Assembly (NCBI GenBank): GCA_035532735.1
Contig: DATKQM010000063.1
Coordinates: 1-64,000 of the forward strand
Length of the DNA stretch: 64,000 nucleotides
Source of the DNA: Chersky-840 sp035532735
GTDB taxonomy: Bacteria > Actinomycetota > Acidimicrobiia > Acidimicrobiales > UBA8190
Reading direction: 5' to 3'
The translations under genes were made by a program, and so were the position numbers. Below are positions 42,427 to 50,539 of the stretch, piece by piece; position 1 is the stretch's first letter, and every line of letters starts with the position of its first letter. The notes under the pieces are model-generated. The model was given only the letters and a program-made list of their open reading frames with translations, searched no databases and had not been told where the DNA came from.

Positions 42427-43176
42427 TCACACCAGCAACGCGATGGCTGCGATGACGCCCACCACGATGATGACGGCGCGCAACAGCGGGGCGGGGAACC
42501 GTCGACCCAGCTCGCCCCCGACCTGGCCCCCCACGATCGATCCCGCGGCCAGCAACCCCGCCGCTTCCCATGCCACATGCGCGAAGGCGATGAACAACAG
42601 ACCGGCCACGCCGTTCACGAGAAAGGCCAGCACGTTCTTGGTGGCGTTGAGCTTCTGGAGGTGGTCGCTCAGGAAGATCCCGAGCAGCGACAAGAGGATG
42701 ACGCCCTGGGCGGCGCCGAAGTAACCCCCGTACACCCCGGTCAGGAACACCGACCCGAACAGCACCGGGCCACCATGGGTGGGCCGGTCGGCTCGCTGCG
42801 CCAACCGTGCCGACAACCGCGGTTGGACGGCCACCAACACACAGGCGATCAAGATGAGCACGGGCACCACGTGCCGGAAGACGCTCCCGGGCAGCGCCAG
42901 GAGCAGCACGGCCCCCGTCACGCCGCCGGCGACCGAGGCGATCCCCAACACCATCAGCCGGGTCCGCTGGCCCCGCAGCTCGGTCCGATAGGCGATGGCA
43001 CCGCTGAGCGATCCCGGCACGAGGCCGACGGTGTTGCTGACGTTCGCAACCACAGGCGAGAACCCGAACGCCAGCAACGTGGGAAACGTGATCAGTGATC
43101 CCGAGCCGACGATGGTGTTGATCGTCCCGGCCACAAGGCCCGTGCCCACGATGGCAAGGGCTTCGAGCACGGACAT
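42427..43176 (-). CDS. TauE/SafE (TSUP) family membrane transporter
   Basis: The product has 249 residues with about seven helices. TSUP features are GLVAGTINTIVGSGSLITFPTLL at the N-terminus, VANVSNTVGLVPGS, and TGVYGGYFGAAQGVILLSLLG with KLNATKNVLAFL in the second half. Members export or import sulfite, sulfoacetate, taurine-derived acids or other organic anions. No sulfur gene is adjacent, so the substrate is not assigned. Confidence 0.88.
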   Translation of the reverse strand: MSVLEALAIVGTGLVAGTINTIVGSGSLITFPTLLAFGFSPVVANVSNTVGLVPGSLSGAIAYRTELRGQRTRLMVLGIASVAGGVTGAVLLLALPGSVFRHVVPVLILIACVLVAVQPRLSARLAQRADRPTHGGPVLFGSVFLTGVYGGYFGAAQGVILLSLLGIFLSDHLQKLNATKNVLAFLVNGVAGLLFIAFAHVAWEAAGLLAAGSIVGGQVGGELGRRFPAPLLRAVIIVVGVIAAIALLV

Positions 43177-43250
43177 GGACAGGGTCTACCGGAGTGGGCA
43201 CAGTGGCTCAACACCATCGGTGAGGACGCTGGCTGCCACAATGCCCTTCG

Positions 43251-43868
43251 ATGCCCGACGCGCCCGGACCCGACGACGCCGAGACGCCGGCTGGACCCGG
43301 CTCGGAGCTCCCCCCGCCGCCACAGCTTCCACCACCGCCGCTTTCGCCGCCTCCGTTCCCGCCGCCCCCGGGATATCCCCCGCCCCCGACGTGGAGCCCG
43401 TCACCGGCACGGTCGCCCTATGCCAACTTCGGCGCCCGGGTGGGCGCGTGGCTGATCGACTGGGTGCTCGCCAGTGTCGTCGGTTCGATCGCGTTGCTCC
43501 CACTCCATGCCGTGAAGCACGCCAGCTCCGCCGTCGCCACCGGGTCGTCGAAGCCGCTCTTCAACGTCACCATCACGAATCAAGGTGCGATCCTCTTCTC
43601 CCTTCTCGTGATCATCTACGCCACCGCCTTCACGGGGTCGGCGCGAGGACAGACCATCGGCATGATGGTGGTCCGGGCCAAGGCCGTCGACGCCGTGACA
43701 GGCGCACCCATCGGACATGCCCGCGCCCTGGCCCGAGTCCTCTTCGAGTACCTCATGGTCATTCTTCTCTTCGCGCCGTGGGTGATCGACATGGTCTTCC
43801 CGCTGTGGGACGCGCGCCGACAGACGTTGCACGACAAGGTGACCAACACCGTCGTGATCCGGACCTGA
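43251..43868 (+). CDS. RDD-domain membrane protein with a proline-rich head
   Basis: The product has 205 residues. Residues about 20-55 are proline-rich (ELPPPPQLPPPPL). The RDD domain follows: NFGARVGAWLIDWVLASVV with the Arg and Asp of the motif, two more helices, QTIGMMVVRAKAVDA, and the C-terminal QTLHDKVTNTVVI. RDD proteins have been linked to Na+/H+ exchange in some bacteria but mostly have no known role. It is divergent from the TauE gene. Confidence 0.85.
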   Translation: MPDAPGPDDAETPAGPGSELPPPPQLPPPPLSPPPFPPPPGYPPPPTWSPSPARSPYANFGARVGAWLIDWVLASVVGSIALLPLHAVKHASSAVATGSSKPLFNVTITNQGAILFSLLVIIYATAFTGSARGQTIGMMVVRAKAVDAVTGAPIGHARALARVLFEYLMVILLFAPWVIDMVFPLWDARRQTLHDKVTNTVVIRT

Positions 43869-43931
43869 GGGAAAATCTCCCGGCGGGCACAGGAGTTTTT
43901 CTCACGCCGAACCTGTGAACGCCGCCCAGCC

Positions 43932-44066
43932 GGCGACATGTCCAAAGAGTCGACAGGTCCTATGTCGATCGGTAAGGTCGCCCCCGCATGGGCAATTTGT
44001 CGATTGCCTGCCCACAACCCAATCCCGTGAGGGTCTTTCGGCGCGCACGCGCAAGACCGTGACGGG
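43932..44066 (+). promoter_or_regulatory. Structured leader of the GH26-like gene (three consecutive hairpins)
   Basis: The leader upstream of 44130 can form three stems in sequence. GGCGAC (43932) pairs with GTCGCC (43977), enclosing CGACA/TGTCG at 43951-43966. GGCAAT pairs with ATTGCC at about 43991-44008. A long stem at 44024-44066 has CCCGT/ACGGG outside, GGTCTT/AAGACC inside and GCGC/GCGC at the tip. It does not match a riboswitch consensus I know. Control of an exported enzyme by attenuation or a ligand is possible. Confidence 0.4.
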
Positions 44067-44129
44067 TGAGGGACTAGCGAGATTTGGTGCACGAGCAACA
44101 CATGTGACACACGTTCACAGGGAGCTGCT

Positions 44130-45464
44130 TTGTTGAGCCTGATCCGATTCTCACCACCACGTCACGGCATCCGACGCGAGCGGCGCGGCGTGATCGACCA
44201 CCCCGTCACGAAGGTCGTCGCCGCACCCCTGGTGACAGCCACCGCGGTCGTGGCGGTGGACGCCGTCGAGGCTGCACCACCACCTCCGACCCATCTGGCC
44301 GACACGAGTGCCACCGAGCCGATCGCGCCCTCACGGCACGTCCAACCAACCCCACCGACAACGACGATCCCCGTTCTCCCCACCACGCTGCCCCTCCCGC
44401 CCACCACCTCGAGCGCCACGAGCACCACGACGCACATGTGGCCGACGAGCCCGCCCCCACGCTCGAGCCCCACCAGGACCACCGCCAAAGCCGCCGTCAG
44501 GGCCCCCGTCAACGGGGCGGTCCCAGCCCCCTCGACAAACCCTCTCAACACAGCCATCGTCGGCCCCCACACCGCCAAATCGACCCTGCTCGGCGACTTC
44601 GCCGGCTCGGGTGAGCCCGGGGCCCTGGCCAATTTCGCCTCGATCACCGGGACCCATCCCGTGATCTCCTCGGATTACCTCTTGCGCACGAGCGGCTGGG
44701 ACGGCATGGACGGCGCGGGGGGATCCGAGGACTGGATGCTCAACCAGTGGCGCTCGAGCGGATACCGCCTGGTGCTCGGTGTCCCCATCCTCCCTGGGGG
44801 CTCGGGAGGAACCCTCGCCGAGGGCGCGGCTGGTGCCTACAACCAGTACTTCACAATCCTCGGCCAGACCTTGGTCAACGACGGAGCCGCCAACGCGATT
44901 CTGAGGCTGGGGTGGGAGTTCAACGGCACCTGGTACCCCTGGAGCGTGGCCAACAACACCGACGCACAGAACTTCTCGCAGTTCTGGCGACAGATCGTGA
45001 ACACCATGCGTGCGGTCCCGGGCCAGCAATTCAAGTTCTTGTGGAACCCCAACGGCGGAGGACCGTCGAGTTGGAATCTCGAGCTTGCCTATCCAGGCTC
45101 GGCCTATGTCGACTACATCGGCACCGACGTCTACGACGAGTACTGGGGCAGCCCATTCACTCCCCAGGCCTCATGGAGCAATGCCGTCACCCAGACCTGG
45201 GGCCTCAATTGGCTGACGACCTTTGCGGCCGCCCAGGGCAAGACCATCGCCATTCCGGAATGGTCGGTCGACTACCGCAGCGACGGCCACGGCCTTGGCG
45301 ACGATCCCTACTTCATCAACCAATTCGCCAATTGGATCGCGAGCCACAACGTGGCGTTCACGTGCATCTTCTCGTACAACGACACAGCCGGCGGCCAGGA
45401 CAACGACATCACCGACGGCAGCTTCCCCAACGCCTTGGCCGCCTTCCGGGCGGACTTCGGCTGA
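44130..45464 (+). CDS. Exported GH26-like glycoside hydrolase
   Basis: The product has about 444 residues from TTG at 44130 (a second TTG at 44133 has GGGAG nine bases upstream). A basic N-terminus is followed by a hydrophobic stretch (VVAAPLVTATAVVAV), likely a signal or anchor, and then a Pro/Thr/Ser-rich linker to about residue 140. The catalytic barrel has RLGWEFNGTWYPW with the probable acid/base Glu (about 262) and AIPEWSVDYR with the probable nucleophile Glu (about 375), plus GTDVYDEYWG. These match GH26-type mannanases and related hydrolases. The polysaccharide target is unknown. Confidence 0.75.
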   Translation: MLSLIRFSPPRHGIRRERRGVIDHPVTKVVAAPLVTATAVVAVDAVEAAPPPPTHLADTSATEPIAPSRHVQPTPPTTTIPVLPTTLPLPPTTSSATSTTTHMWPTSPPPRSSPTRTTAKAAVRAPVNGAVPAPSTNPLNTAIVGPHTAKSTLLGDFAGSGEPGALANFASITGTHPVISSDYLLRTSGWDGMDGAGGSEDWMLNQWRSSGYRLVLGVPILPGGSGGTLAEGAAGAYNQYFTILGQTLVNDGAANAILRLGWEFNGTWYPWSVANNTDAQNFSQFWRQIVNTMRAVPGQQFKFLWNPNGGGPSSWNLELAYPGSAYVDYIGTDVYDEYWGSPFTPQASWSNAVTQTWGLNWLTTFAAAQGKTIAIPEWSVDYRSDGHGLGDDPYFINQFANWIASHNVAFTCIFSYNDTAGGQDNDITDGSFPNALAAFRADFG

Positions 45465-45474
45465 ACAGCCTCGC

Positions 45475-45703
45475 TCAGTTCTTGAGCTCGACGACGATCT
45501 CGAGATACGGCTGCGACCCGACATTGCGGGCCGACTCGACTCCTCCCCGGGCCACGTGCACGACCGCGCCGGGGATCACGTCAGCCTCGAGGTAGTCCCG
45601 AAAGGGGCCCTCGGAGTCGGGCTCGGGCACCACGGCGATGCGGTCCCCCGCCACCTGCACCAGCAGATGGTCGAGCTCGTGCCGGTGGACGGCCGGGCAC
45701 CAT
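45475..45703 (-). pseudogene. Cupin protein, C-terminal fragment
   Basis: The minus strand reads VHRHELDHLLVQVAGD, IAVVPEPDSEGPFRDY and GAVVHVARGGVESARNVG, then ends VELKN at the stop at 45475. This looks like the C-terminal two thirds of a small cupin, with HRHELDH as the metal-binding motif. Upstream of about 45700 the frame passes into the antisense of a 2-oxoacid oxidoreductase fragment, so the N-terminus has been lost in a rearrangement. Confidence 0.55.
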
Positions 45704-46248
45704 CGGTGGCCACCGGGGTGAAGCGGGCCCGACCTGACGCCCTCGTCCTCACCATCCAAGGCGACGGCGACATGGTGAACGAAGGACTCCAGGAAGTCCT
45801 CCACACCGCGGCACGAGGCGAGAACGTGACCTGCGTCATGCTCAACAACGGGGTCTTCGGAGAGACCGGGGGACACATGACCTCCACCACACTCCTCGGG
45901 CAACGCACGAAAACGAGCCTCGAGGGTCGCACCCCTGAGGCTCACGGTCGTCCCATTCTGCTCGCCACCCTGTTGGCGCAGCTCGACGGCGCCGCCTACG
46001 TGGCACGGGGGGCGGTGAACAGCGCCGGCAATGTGGCCCGGACAAAGAAGATGCTCCTTCAGGCGTTGCGGACACAAGAGGCCGGAGCCGGGTTCTCCTT
46101 CGTCGAGATCCTCACCATGTGCCCGACGGGTTGGTTCATCGAGACCCAAGACGCTCCGGAGTACCTCGCCGAGAACCTGGCCGCGGTCCACACCGGAGGT
46201 GTCTTGAAAGACGTCGTGAGCACCAACGATCCCAACGAGCGGCAGTGA
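45679..46248 (+). pseudogene. 2-oxoacid:ferredoxin oxidoreductase beta subunit, C-terminal fragment
   Basis: The frame from a possible GTG at 45679 gives about 189 residues beginning VPVDGRAPSVATGVKRARPD. IQGDGDMVNEGLQEVLHTAA carries the thiamine-diphosphate GDG motif, and LNNGVFGETGGHMTSTTLLG and EILTMCPTGWF follow. These are the C-terminal half of KorB/PorB-type subunits, normally about 330-350 residues. The N-terminal half with the Cys ligands is missing, and no alpha subunit is nearby. Sequence upstream belongs to an antisense cupin fragment, so a deletion or inversion joined them. It is probably inactive. Confidence 0.7.
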
Positions 46249-47129
46249 CACTCGGACCGGGCTCGCTCGTGTTGTGCTCAGGCACCATTCCTCGTGACGT
46301 GTCCTTCCGAGATCGACTGCGCGCCGCGTCCGACGCCGGCTACGACGCCATCTCCCTGTGGAGGCGCGACTACGACCGGGCCCGCAGCGACGGTCACGGT
46401 GACGTCGAGATCCGCACCATGCTCGACGACCATGGCCTCGTCGTGGCCGAGGTCGACCCGGCCTGGTGGTGGACGCCGGGGGCCGCCAAGATCGGAGGCA
46501 CCTTGATCGACGTCGACCCTCTCGACGTCTTCCGCTACGGCGAGGACGACCTCTTGCGGATCGCCGCTGCGGTCGGAGCCCGTTCGCTCAACGCGGCGGA
46601 GGTCCTGGGCGGGACGTGGACCATGGACGACGCCGCGGAGGCCTTCGCCACTTTGTGTGATCACGCCGCCGAACACGGGTTGCTCGTCCATCTGGAGTGG
46701 CTCGCCTGGTCGCGTGTGCCCGACCTGGCTACGGCGTGGGCGGTGGTCCGGGGCGCGGACCGGCCCAACGGGGGCCTGAACGTCGACACCTGGCACTGTG
46801 CCCGCACCGGCACCACGCCCGAGGACCTACGCGCCCTGCCCGCCGACCGGGTCTTGGTCGTCCAGCTCTCCGACGCACCGTTGGCGGCCGAGGACGACCT
46901 GATCGAGGCGACGCTGCATTCCCGGGCCCTGCCCGGCCGCGGTGAACTCGACCTCACCGGCTACCTCGGCGCGCTGCGAGACAGCGGGGTCCGATGTCCG
47001 GTGGGCCTCGAGGTGTTCTCCGATTCCCTCCACGACACCGGAGCACAGGCGGGCGCCGGTGCCGCCGCGGCGGCAGCCCGCCGTGTGCTCGACGCGGCCC
47101 GGTGGTCCGATCGCACCGATGATGCATAA
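46245..47129 (+). CDS. Sugar phosphate isomerase/epimerase-like TIM-barrel protein
   Basis: The product has 294 residues from a GTG at 46245 overlapping the stop of the KorB fragment (GTGA). The AP-endonuclease-2-like barrel pattern is visible: FRDRLRAASDAGYDAISLWR, HGLVVAEVDPAWW, LLVHLEWLAWSRVPD, GGLNVDTWHCAR and CPVGLEVFSDSLH. Likely metal ligands are the Glu and His or Asp in these strands. It is followed 10 bases on by a Gfo/Idh/MocA gene, a pairing typical of inositol or sugar catabolism. Confidence 0.8.
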   Translation: MTLGPGSLVLCSGTIPRDVSFRDRLRAASDAGYDAISLWRRDYDRARSDGHGDVEIRTMLDDHGLVVAEVDPAWWWTPGAAKIGGTLIDVDPLDVFRYGEDDLLRIAAAVGARSLNAAEVLGGTWTMDDAAEAFATLCDHAAEHGLLVHLEWLAWSRVPDLATAWAVVRGADRPNGGLNVDTWHCARTGTTPEDLRALPADRVLVVQLSDAPLAAEDDLIEATLHSRALPGRGELDLTGYLGALRDSGVRCPVGLEVFSDSLHDTGAQAGAGAAAAAARRVLDAARWSDRTDDA

Positions 47130-47138
47130 GGTCCCCTG

Positions 47139-48269
47139 ATGGCTTCTGCGGCTTCTGGCGTCGGGGGGAACGAACCGCTCGGCGTTGTCGTGGTGGGAAC
47201 CGGTTTCGGCTGCTACACCCATGTCCGGGCGTTGCGCCACGCCGGTTTCGAGGTCCGGGCCCTGGTGGGCAAGGACCCCGACAGGACCACGGCGCGCGCC
47301 GCGATGTTCGAGGTGCCCCTGGCCTGTCGCAGCCTCACCGAGGCACTGGCGCTCCCAGGCGTCGACGCCATCACCATCGCCACACCTCCCCACACCCACG
47401 CCGCGCTCGCCCTCGAAGCCATCGCCGCGGCCCGGCACGTCCTGTGCGAGAAGCCCTTCACCCGGGACGCGGCGGAGGGACGAGCTGTCCTCGACGCCGC
47501 GCAGCGGGCCGGGATCGTCCATCTCCTGGGGACCGAATTCCGCTTCGACGCGGGCCAGGCCCTGTTGGCCGCGGCCGTCGGCACCGGACTCATCGGCGAG
47601 CCCCGCATGGCCACGTGGTTGATGCACGTCCCGATGCTGGCCGACCGCGACGCTGTGGTGCCCGGGTGGTGGGCCGACAACTCGGCCGGCGGCGGCTGGC
47701 TCGGCGCCCACGGATCCCAGTTGATCGACCAGATCCGGGCCACGCTCGGGGACTTCGCGGGCGTGAGCGCGTCGGTGGTCCACGTCGTCGACCGGCCCAT
47801 GACCGCGGATGACGGCTTCGTCGTCCACTTCCGGATGCGAAACGGATGCGTGGGGGTCTTGCAGAGCACGGCCTCAGATCGCGGCATCGTCGTCGAGACC
47901 AGGGTGACGGGTTCCACCGGCACGGCCTGGATCGAAGGTGTAGGCGACAAGGTCCGCGTGGCCGACGCGTCGGGTGTCCGCATCATGGCCGTCCCCGACA
48001 CCTTGCCCAGCGTTCCCGCACCTCCACTGCCCGAGGGTGCGGTCACGACCACGTACGAGCAGATGACCACATTCGGGGTGGAGTACGGCCCCTACACCCG
48101 CCTCGCCGCCACCTTTCGCGACAGGATCCGCGGGGTCGACACCGCCGGCCCCGAACCGGCCACGTTCGTCGACGGCGTGGCCCAGATGGCCGTCCTCGAC
48201 GCGGCCCGCCGATCGGCGGAGCGTGGCGGGGAGTGGATCGACGTCGAGGCCGTGTCTCCCTCCCCCTAG
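47139..48269 (+). CDS. Gfo/Idh/MocA family oxidoreductase
   Basis: The product has 376 residues. The Rossmann start is LGVVVVGTGFGCYTHVRAL. The conserved EKP motif appears as HVLCEKPFTRDAAEG, and the middle contains GGGWLGAHGSQLIDQ, where the His/Asp region of the active site is expected. The second domain is a beta-sheet lid. Members act on sugars, inositols or biliverdin with NAD(P)H. Neighbouring a sugar-isomerase-like gene, it probably handles a cyclic polyol or sugar acid. Confidence 0.88.
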   Translation: MASAASGVGGNEPLGVVVVGTGFGCYTHVRALRHAGFEVRALVGKDPDRTTARAAMFEVPLACRSLTEALALPGVDAITIATPPHTHAALALEAIAAARHVLCEKPFTRDAAEGRAVLDAAQRAGIVHLLGTEFRFDAGQALLAAAVGTGLIGEPRMATWLMHVPMLADRDAVVPGWWADNSAGGGWLGAHGSQLIDQIRATLGDFAGVSASVVHVVDRPMTADDGFVVHFRMRNGCVGVLQSTASDRGIVVETRVTGSTGTAWIEGVGDKVRVADASGVRIMAVPDTLPSVPAPPLPEGAVTTTYEQMTTFGVEYGPYTRLAATFRDRIRGVDTAGPEPATFVDGVAQMAVLDAARRSAERGGEWIDVEAVSPSP

Positions 48270-48582
48270 TCGCCCCACCGCCGGCGTGTCGACGGTCGGG
48301 TCCGCCCACGACCACCGGCCACGAAGTACCGTGACACGATGGCCGTGGGGCGGCTGGGCAGAAGTGGAGGAGGACCGGTGGAACGCCGAGGACCTCCGCC
48401 CTCGGCGCGACGCGGTGCTCCGACGACCTGTCATGACGATCCATCGTGTCCCGATCGTGCGCGTGAGCACCACGGACAGTGACTCCTTCAAGTCCGCCGC
48501 CGCTCATGACGACGGTTCATGGCATGGCCTGCGGCGGGCCTACCGGTAAAGGCCAGGGCCGGCACCGCAAGGAGGCGCTCCC
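48270..48582. other. Intergenic stretch, no gene seen
   Basis: About 310 bases lie between the oxidoreductase and the next small gene. I see only short open frames without motifs. The segment ending AAGGAGG (48569-48575) is the ribosome site of the gene at 48583. Confidence 0.5.
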
Positions 48583-48852
48583 GTGAGCATCGTCGACGCA
48601 GTCACCGCCAAGCAGCCGGGGAATGTCGGCGCACCCCCCACCTCCCCCTCCTCCGATCCATCCGATGTCGGGATGAAGGTTGCCGTCCGCAACCGCTATC
48701 TGGGCACCTGGAGCGCAGGCTTCGAAGTGGTGGCCCTGCACCTCGACGGCTACTCCATTCGCAGGACATCGGACGGTGCGGTGCTGCCTGAAGTCATCCC
48801 CTTCAGCGACGTACGCGAACCGTGGGGTCCTCCCACCAGCGAGATGGGCTGA
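48583..48852 (+). CDS. Small hypothetical protein of an actinobacterial family
   Basis: The product has 89 residues from a GTG with AAGGAGG seven bases upstream. The core VRNRYLGTWSAGFEVVAL, GYSIRRTSDGAVLPEVIPFSDVR looks like a small beta-barrel (Tudor- or PilZ-like size) seen in other actinobacterial hypothetical proteins. The N-terminus is Pro/Ser-rich. The function is unknown. A stem-loop overlaps its stop codon. Confidence 0.7.
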   Translation: MSIVDAVTAKQPGNVGAPPTSPSSDPSDVGMKVAVRNRYLGTWSAGFEVVALHLDGYSIRRTSDGAVLPEVIPFSDVREPWGPPTSEMG

Positions 48853-48876
48853 ACCAGCTTTCGACCGGGCTGGTTC
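48851..48876 (+). terminator. Stem-loop at the end of the small gene
   Basis: GAACCAGC at 48851-48858 pairs perfectly with GCTGGTTC at 48869-48876 over a 10-base loop and begins within the stop codon. There is no U run, so it would be a U-less terminator of the kind common in GC-rich actinobacteria. Confidence 0.5.
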
Positions 48877-48889
48877 GTCCGGGCGCCGT

Positions 48890-48927
48890 TATACTGCTTG
48901 ACGGTATATCGTTCGCCGGAGTAGTTT
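48890..48927 (+). promoter_or_regulatory. Promoter with overlapping inverted repeat in front of the PadR cluster
   Basis: TTGACG at 48898-48903 and TAGTTT at 48922-48927, 18 bases apart, form a plausible sigma-70-type promoter just before the ATG at 48934. The leader would be very short. The inverted repeat TATAC-N9-GTATA (48890-48908) overlaps the -35 element and is a candidate site for the PadR regulator encoded in the operon. Confidence 0.5.
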
Positions 48928-48933
48928 GTCGGC

Positions 48934-49143
48934 ATGCGACACAGTGCGGACATATGGCCCCAAGCGTTGTGGGCAACCGCCCGGTACGACGACGAGGTGT
49001 GGGTGCCCGACAGCGGCGCCACGCCGGGCCGCAGCGTGGCCATCGTCTTCGGCCTGGTAGCGGCAGCGATCGGCACCATCGTGTTCCTGGCGCTGGTGGT
49101 GGCACCGTCGGCCGGGGCGGCGGGCGGTTGTGGCGGTGGGTGA
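48934..49143 (+). CDS. Small single-helix membrane protein
   Basis: The product has 69 residues starting MRHSADIWPQALW. A polar N-terminal half (RYDDEVWVPDSGATPGR) is followed by one membrane helix (SVAIVFGLVAAAIGTIVFLALVV) and a Gly/Ala tail. No family is recognised. It begins the operon that includes a larger membrane protein and PadR; its stop lies within the start region of the next gene. Confidence 0.6.
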   Translation: MRHSADIWPQALWATARYDDEVWVPDSGATPGRSVAIVFGLVAAAIGTIVFLALVVAPSAGAAGGCGGG

Positions 49144-50170
49144 GCCCCACCTCGGGCACACACCTCGCCTGTGGCTGTGGCTGACGGTCATCTTCACCGG
49201 CGGTGGCATCGTGGCCGCAGTGGCGCTCGCTCCTCGAGCCTCGGCCCCACCCCTGCGAGGGTTGGCCTGGCTGTTGTTCCTCGGCTCGTCAGTCCATGTG
49301 GCATCGACGGGGTGGCTCTACACGCTCGCCGATGTCCGGGCCTACTCTGCGCAACGCCCGCTGCGATACCGCTGGGTGCCGGTGGGGCTCGTCCTGGGCG
49401 GCGCGGCGACCGCGGCGATCGCCTCGCCGGCGCAGCTGTCGTGGTTGTTGCTGGCGTACTTCGCATGGCAGTTCTTCCACTTCCACAGACAAAACCTGGG
49501 CATGGCCGCCCTGGCCGCGTCGTCGCACCGGGTCGCCCCTCTCACGCCAACCGAACGTGGCGCGCTGACGGTGGCTGGAGGGTCCGGCATCGTCGGGCTG
49601 ATGGCGCGTCCCGCCCTCATCCAGCTCCGTGTCGATACCCACATCGGGTTCCTCTTCGATGCTGGCGAGATCGTTTTCGCCGCCGCCGTCCTCACAGGGT
49701 TGGTGGCGCTGGGGCGACGACCTGCTCCAGACCGCCCCGCCGGTGTGGGGACGGTGTATGCCATGGCGCTGTTGTTCTCGCTTCCCGTCTTCGTCTTCAG
49801 CTCGCCCTACGCCGCGGTGGGAGGCATGACCATCGCCCACGGGCTCCAGTACCTCCTCCTCGTCGGGCTCATCGCCGGAGGAGGCCGACGAACGACACGC
49901 CTGCGCGCCGTCGTCGTGCTCGGCAATATCGGCCTGGTGGGCGGCGCGCTTCTGAGTGGCGCATCGCATCTCCACGACGCGATGCCCGTGGTCCGACTTC
50001 TCTTCGGTGCATACCTCGGCGTCGTCATGGCCCACTTCGTCATCGACGCCGGGCTGTGGCGGATGCGTGACCCGTTCCCGAGGATGTTCTTGGCCCGCCA
50101 CCTCCCCGCGCTCGTTCCGCCCAGGGCCGACGTGGTCCTCGGCCATGGATCGGCGGCCGATATACGATGA
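49130..50170 (+). CDS. Polytopic membrane protein with conserved-looking histidines
   Basis: The product has about 346 residues; the start is a GTG at 49130 or 49136, overlapping the upstream gene. It has eight to ten hydrophobic helices. Histidines stand in or near helix ends: WQFFHFHRQNLG, GGMTIAHGLQYLL, GASHLHDAM and VMAHFVIDAGLWRMRD. This spacing recalls membrane-bound di-metal enzymes, such as desaturases or Brp/Blh-type carotene dioxygenases, but no exact motif set is met. The last codon overlaps the padR start (ATGA). No function is assigned. Confidence 0.65.
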   Translation: MAVGEPHLGHTPRLWLWLTVIFTGGGIVAAVALAPRASAPPLRGLAWLLFLGSSVHVASTGWLYTLADVRAYSAQRPLRYRWVPVGLVLGGAATAAIASPAQLSWLLLAYFAWQFFHFHRQNLGMAALAASSHRVAPLTPTERGALTVAGGSGIVGLMARPALIQLRVDTHIGFLFDAGEIVFAAAVLTGLVALGRRPAPDRPAGVGTVYAMALLFSLPVFVFSSPYAAVGGMTIAHGLQYLLLVGLIAGGGRRTTRLRAVVVLGNIGLVGGALLSGASHLHDAMPVVRLLFGAYLGVVMAHFVIDAGLWRMRDPFPRMFLARHLPALVPPRADVVLGHGSAADIR

Positions 50171-50538
50171 CCGCCGTGGCCAGATCGAGGGCGAAGAGCG
50201 ACGACGCGCCAGGGCCCTCCGAGGCGCTCGGCACCTTCGGCCGCTACGCCGGTCCGGCGACGTTGATCTTGTCCAGCCTGGCCGAAGGCACCAAACACGG
50301 CTACGCGCTGACCAAGGACATCGAGGCCTTCGCCGGCGTCCGGCTTGCGCCCGGCACGCTGTACGAAGCACTCAGCCGCTTGGAGAGCCAGGGCCTGATC
50401 GAAGCGGTCGACAGTGACGATCGACGTCGGCCCTACCGACTGAGCGCGACCGGAGCAGCCGCGCTTCGGACCCATCTCGACACCCAGCGCCGGGTGGCCG
50501 ATATCGGGCTGCAACGCCTGGCCGGCAGTTGGGGATGA
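50167..50538 (+). CDS. PadR-family transcriptional regulator
   Basis: The product has 123 residues. The PadR winged helix is seen in LILSSLAEGTKHGYALTKDIE, LAPGTLYEALSRLESQGLIE and RRPYRLSATGAAALR. It overlaps the membrane gene upstream and is followed after one base by another membrane gene, so it is embedded in the operon it probably controls. The inverted repeat at 48890-48908 is the best candidate operator. Confidence 0.9.
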   Translation: MTAVARSRAKSDDAPGPSEALGTFGRYAGPATLILSSLAEGTKHGYALTKDIEAFAGVRLAPGTLYEALSRLESQGLIEAVDSDDRRRPYRLSATGAAALRTHLDTQRRVADIGLQRLAGSWG

Positions 50539-50539
50539 C

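Noticed and set aside
43869..44129. c-di-AMP or c-di-GMP riboswitch before the GH26-like gene
   Set aside because: Stems are present, but I could not match the conserved nucleotides of either class, so it is reported only as an unassigned structured leader.
45223..45678. N-terminal extension of the 2-oxoacid oxidoreductase fragment
   Set aside because: This part is the antisense of the GH26-like end and the cupin fragment. The similarity to the oxidoreductase begins only near 45679.
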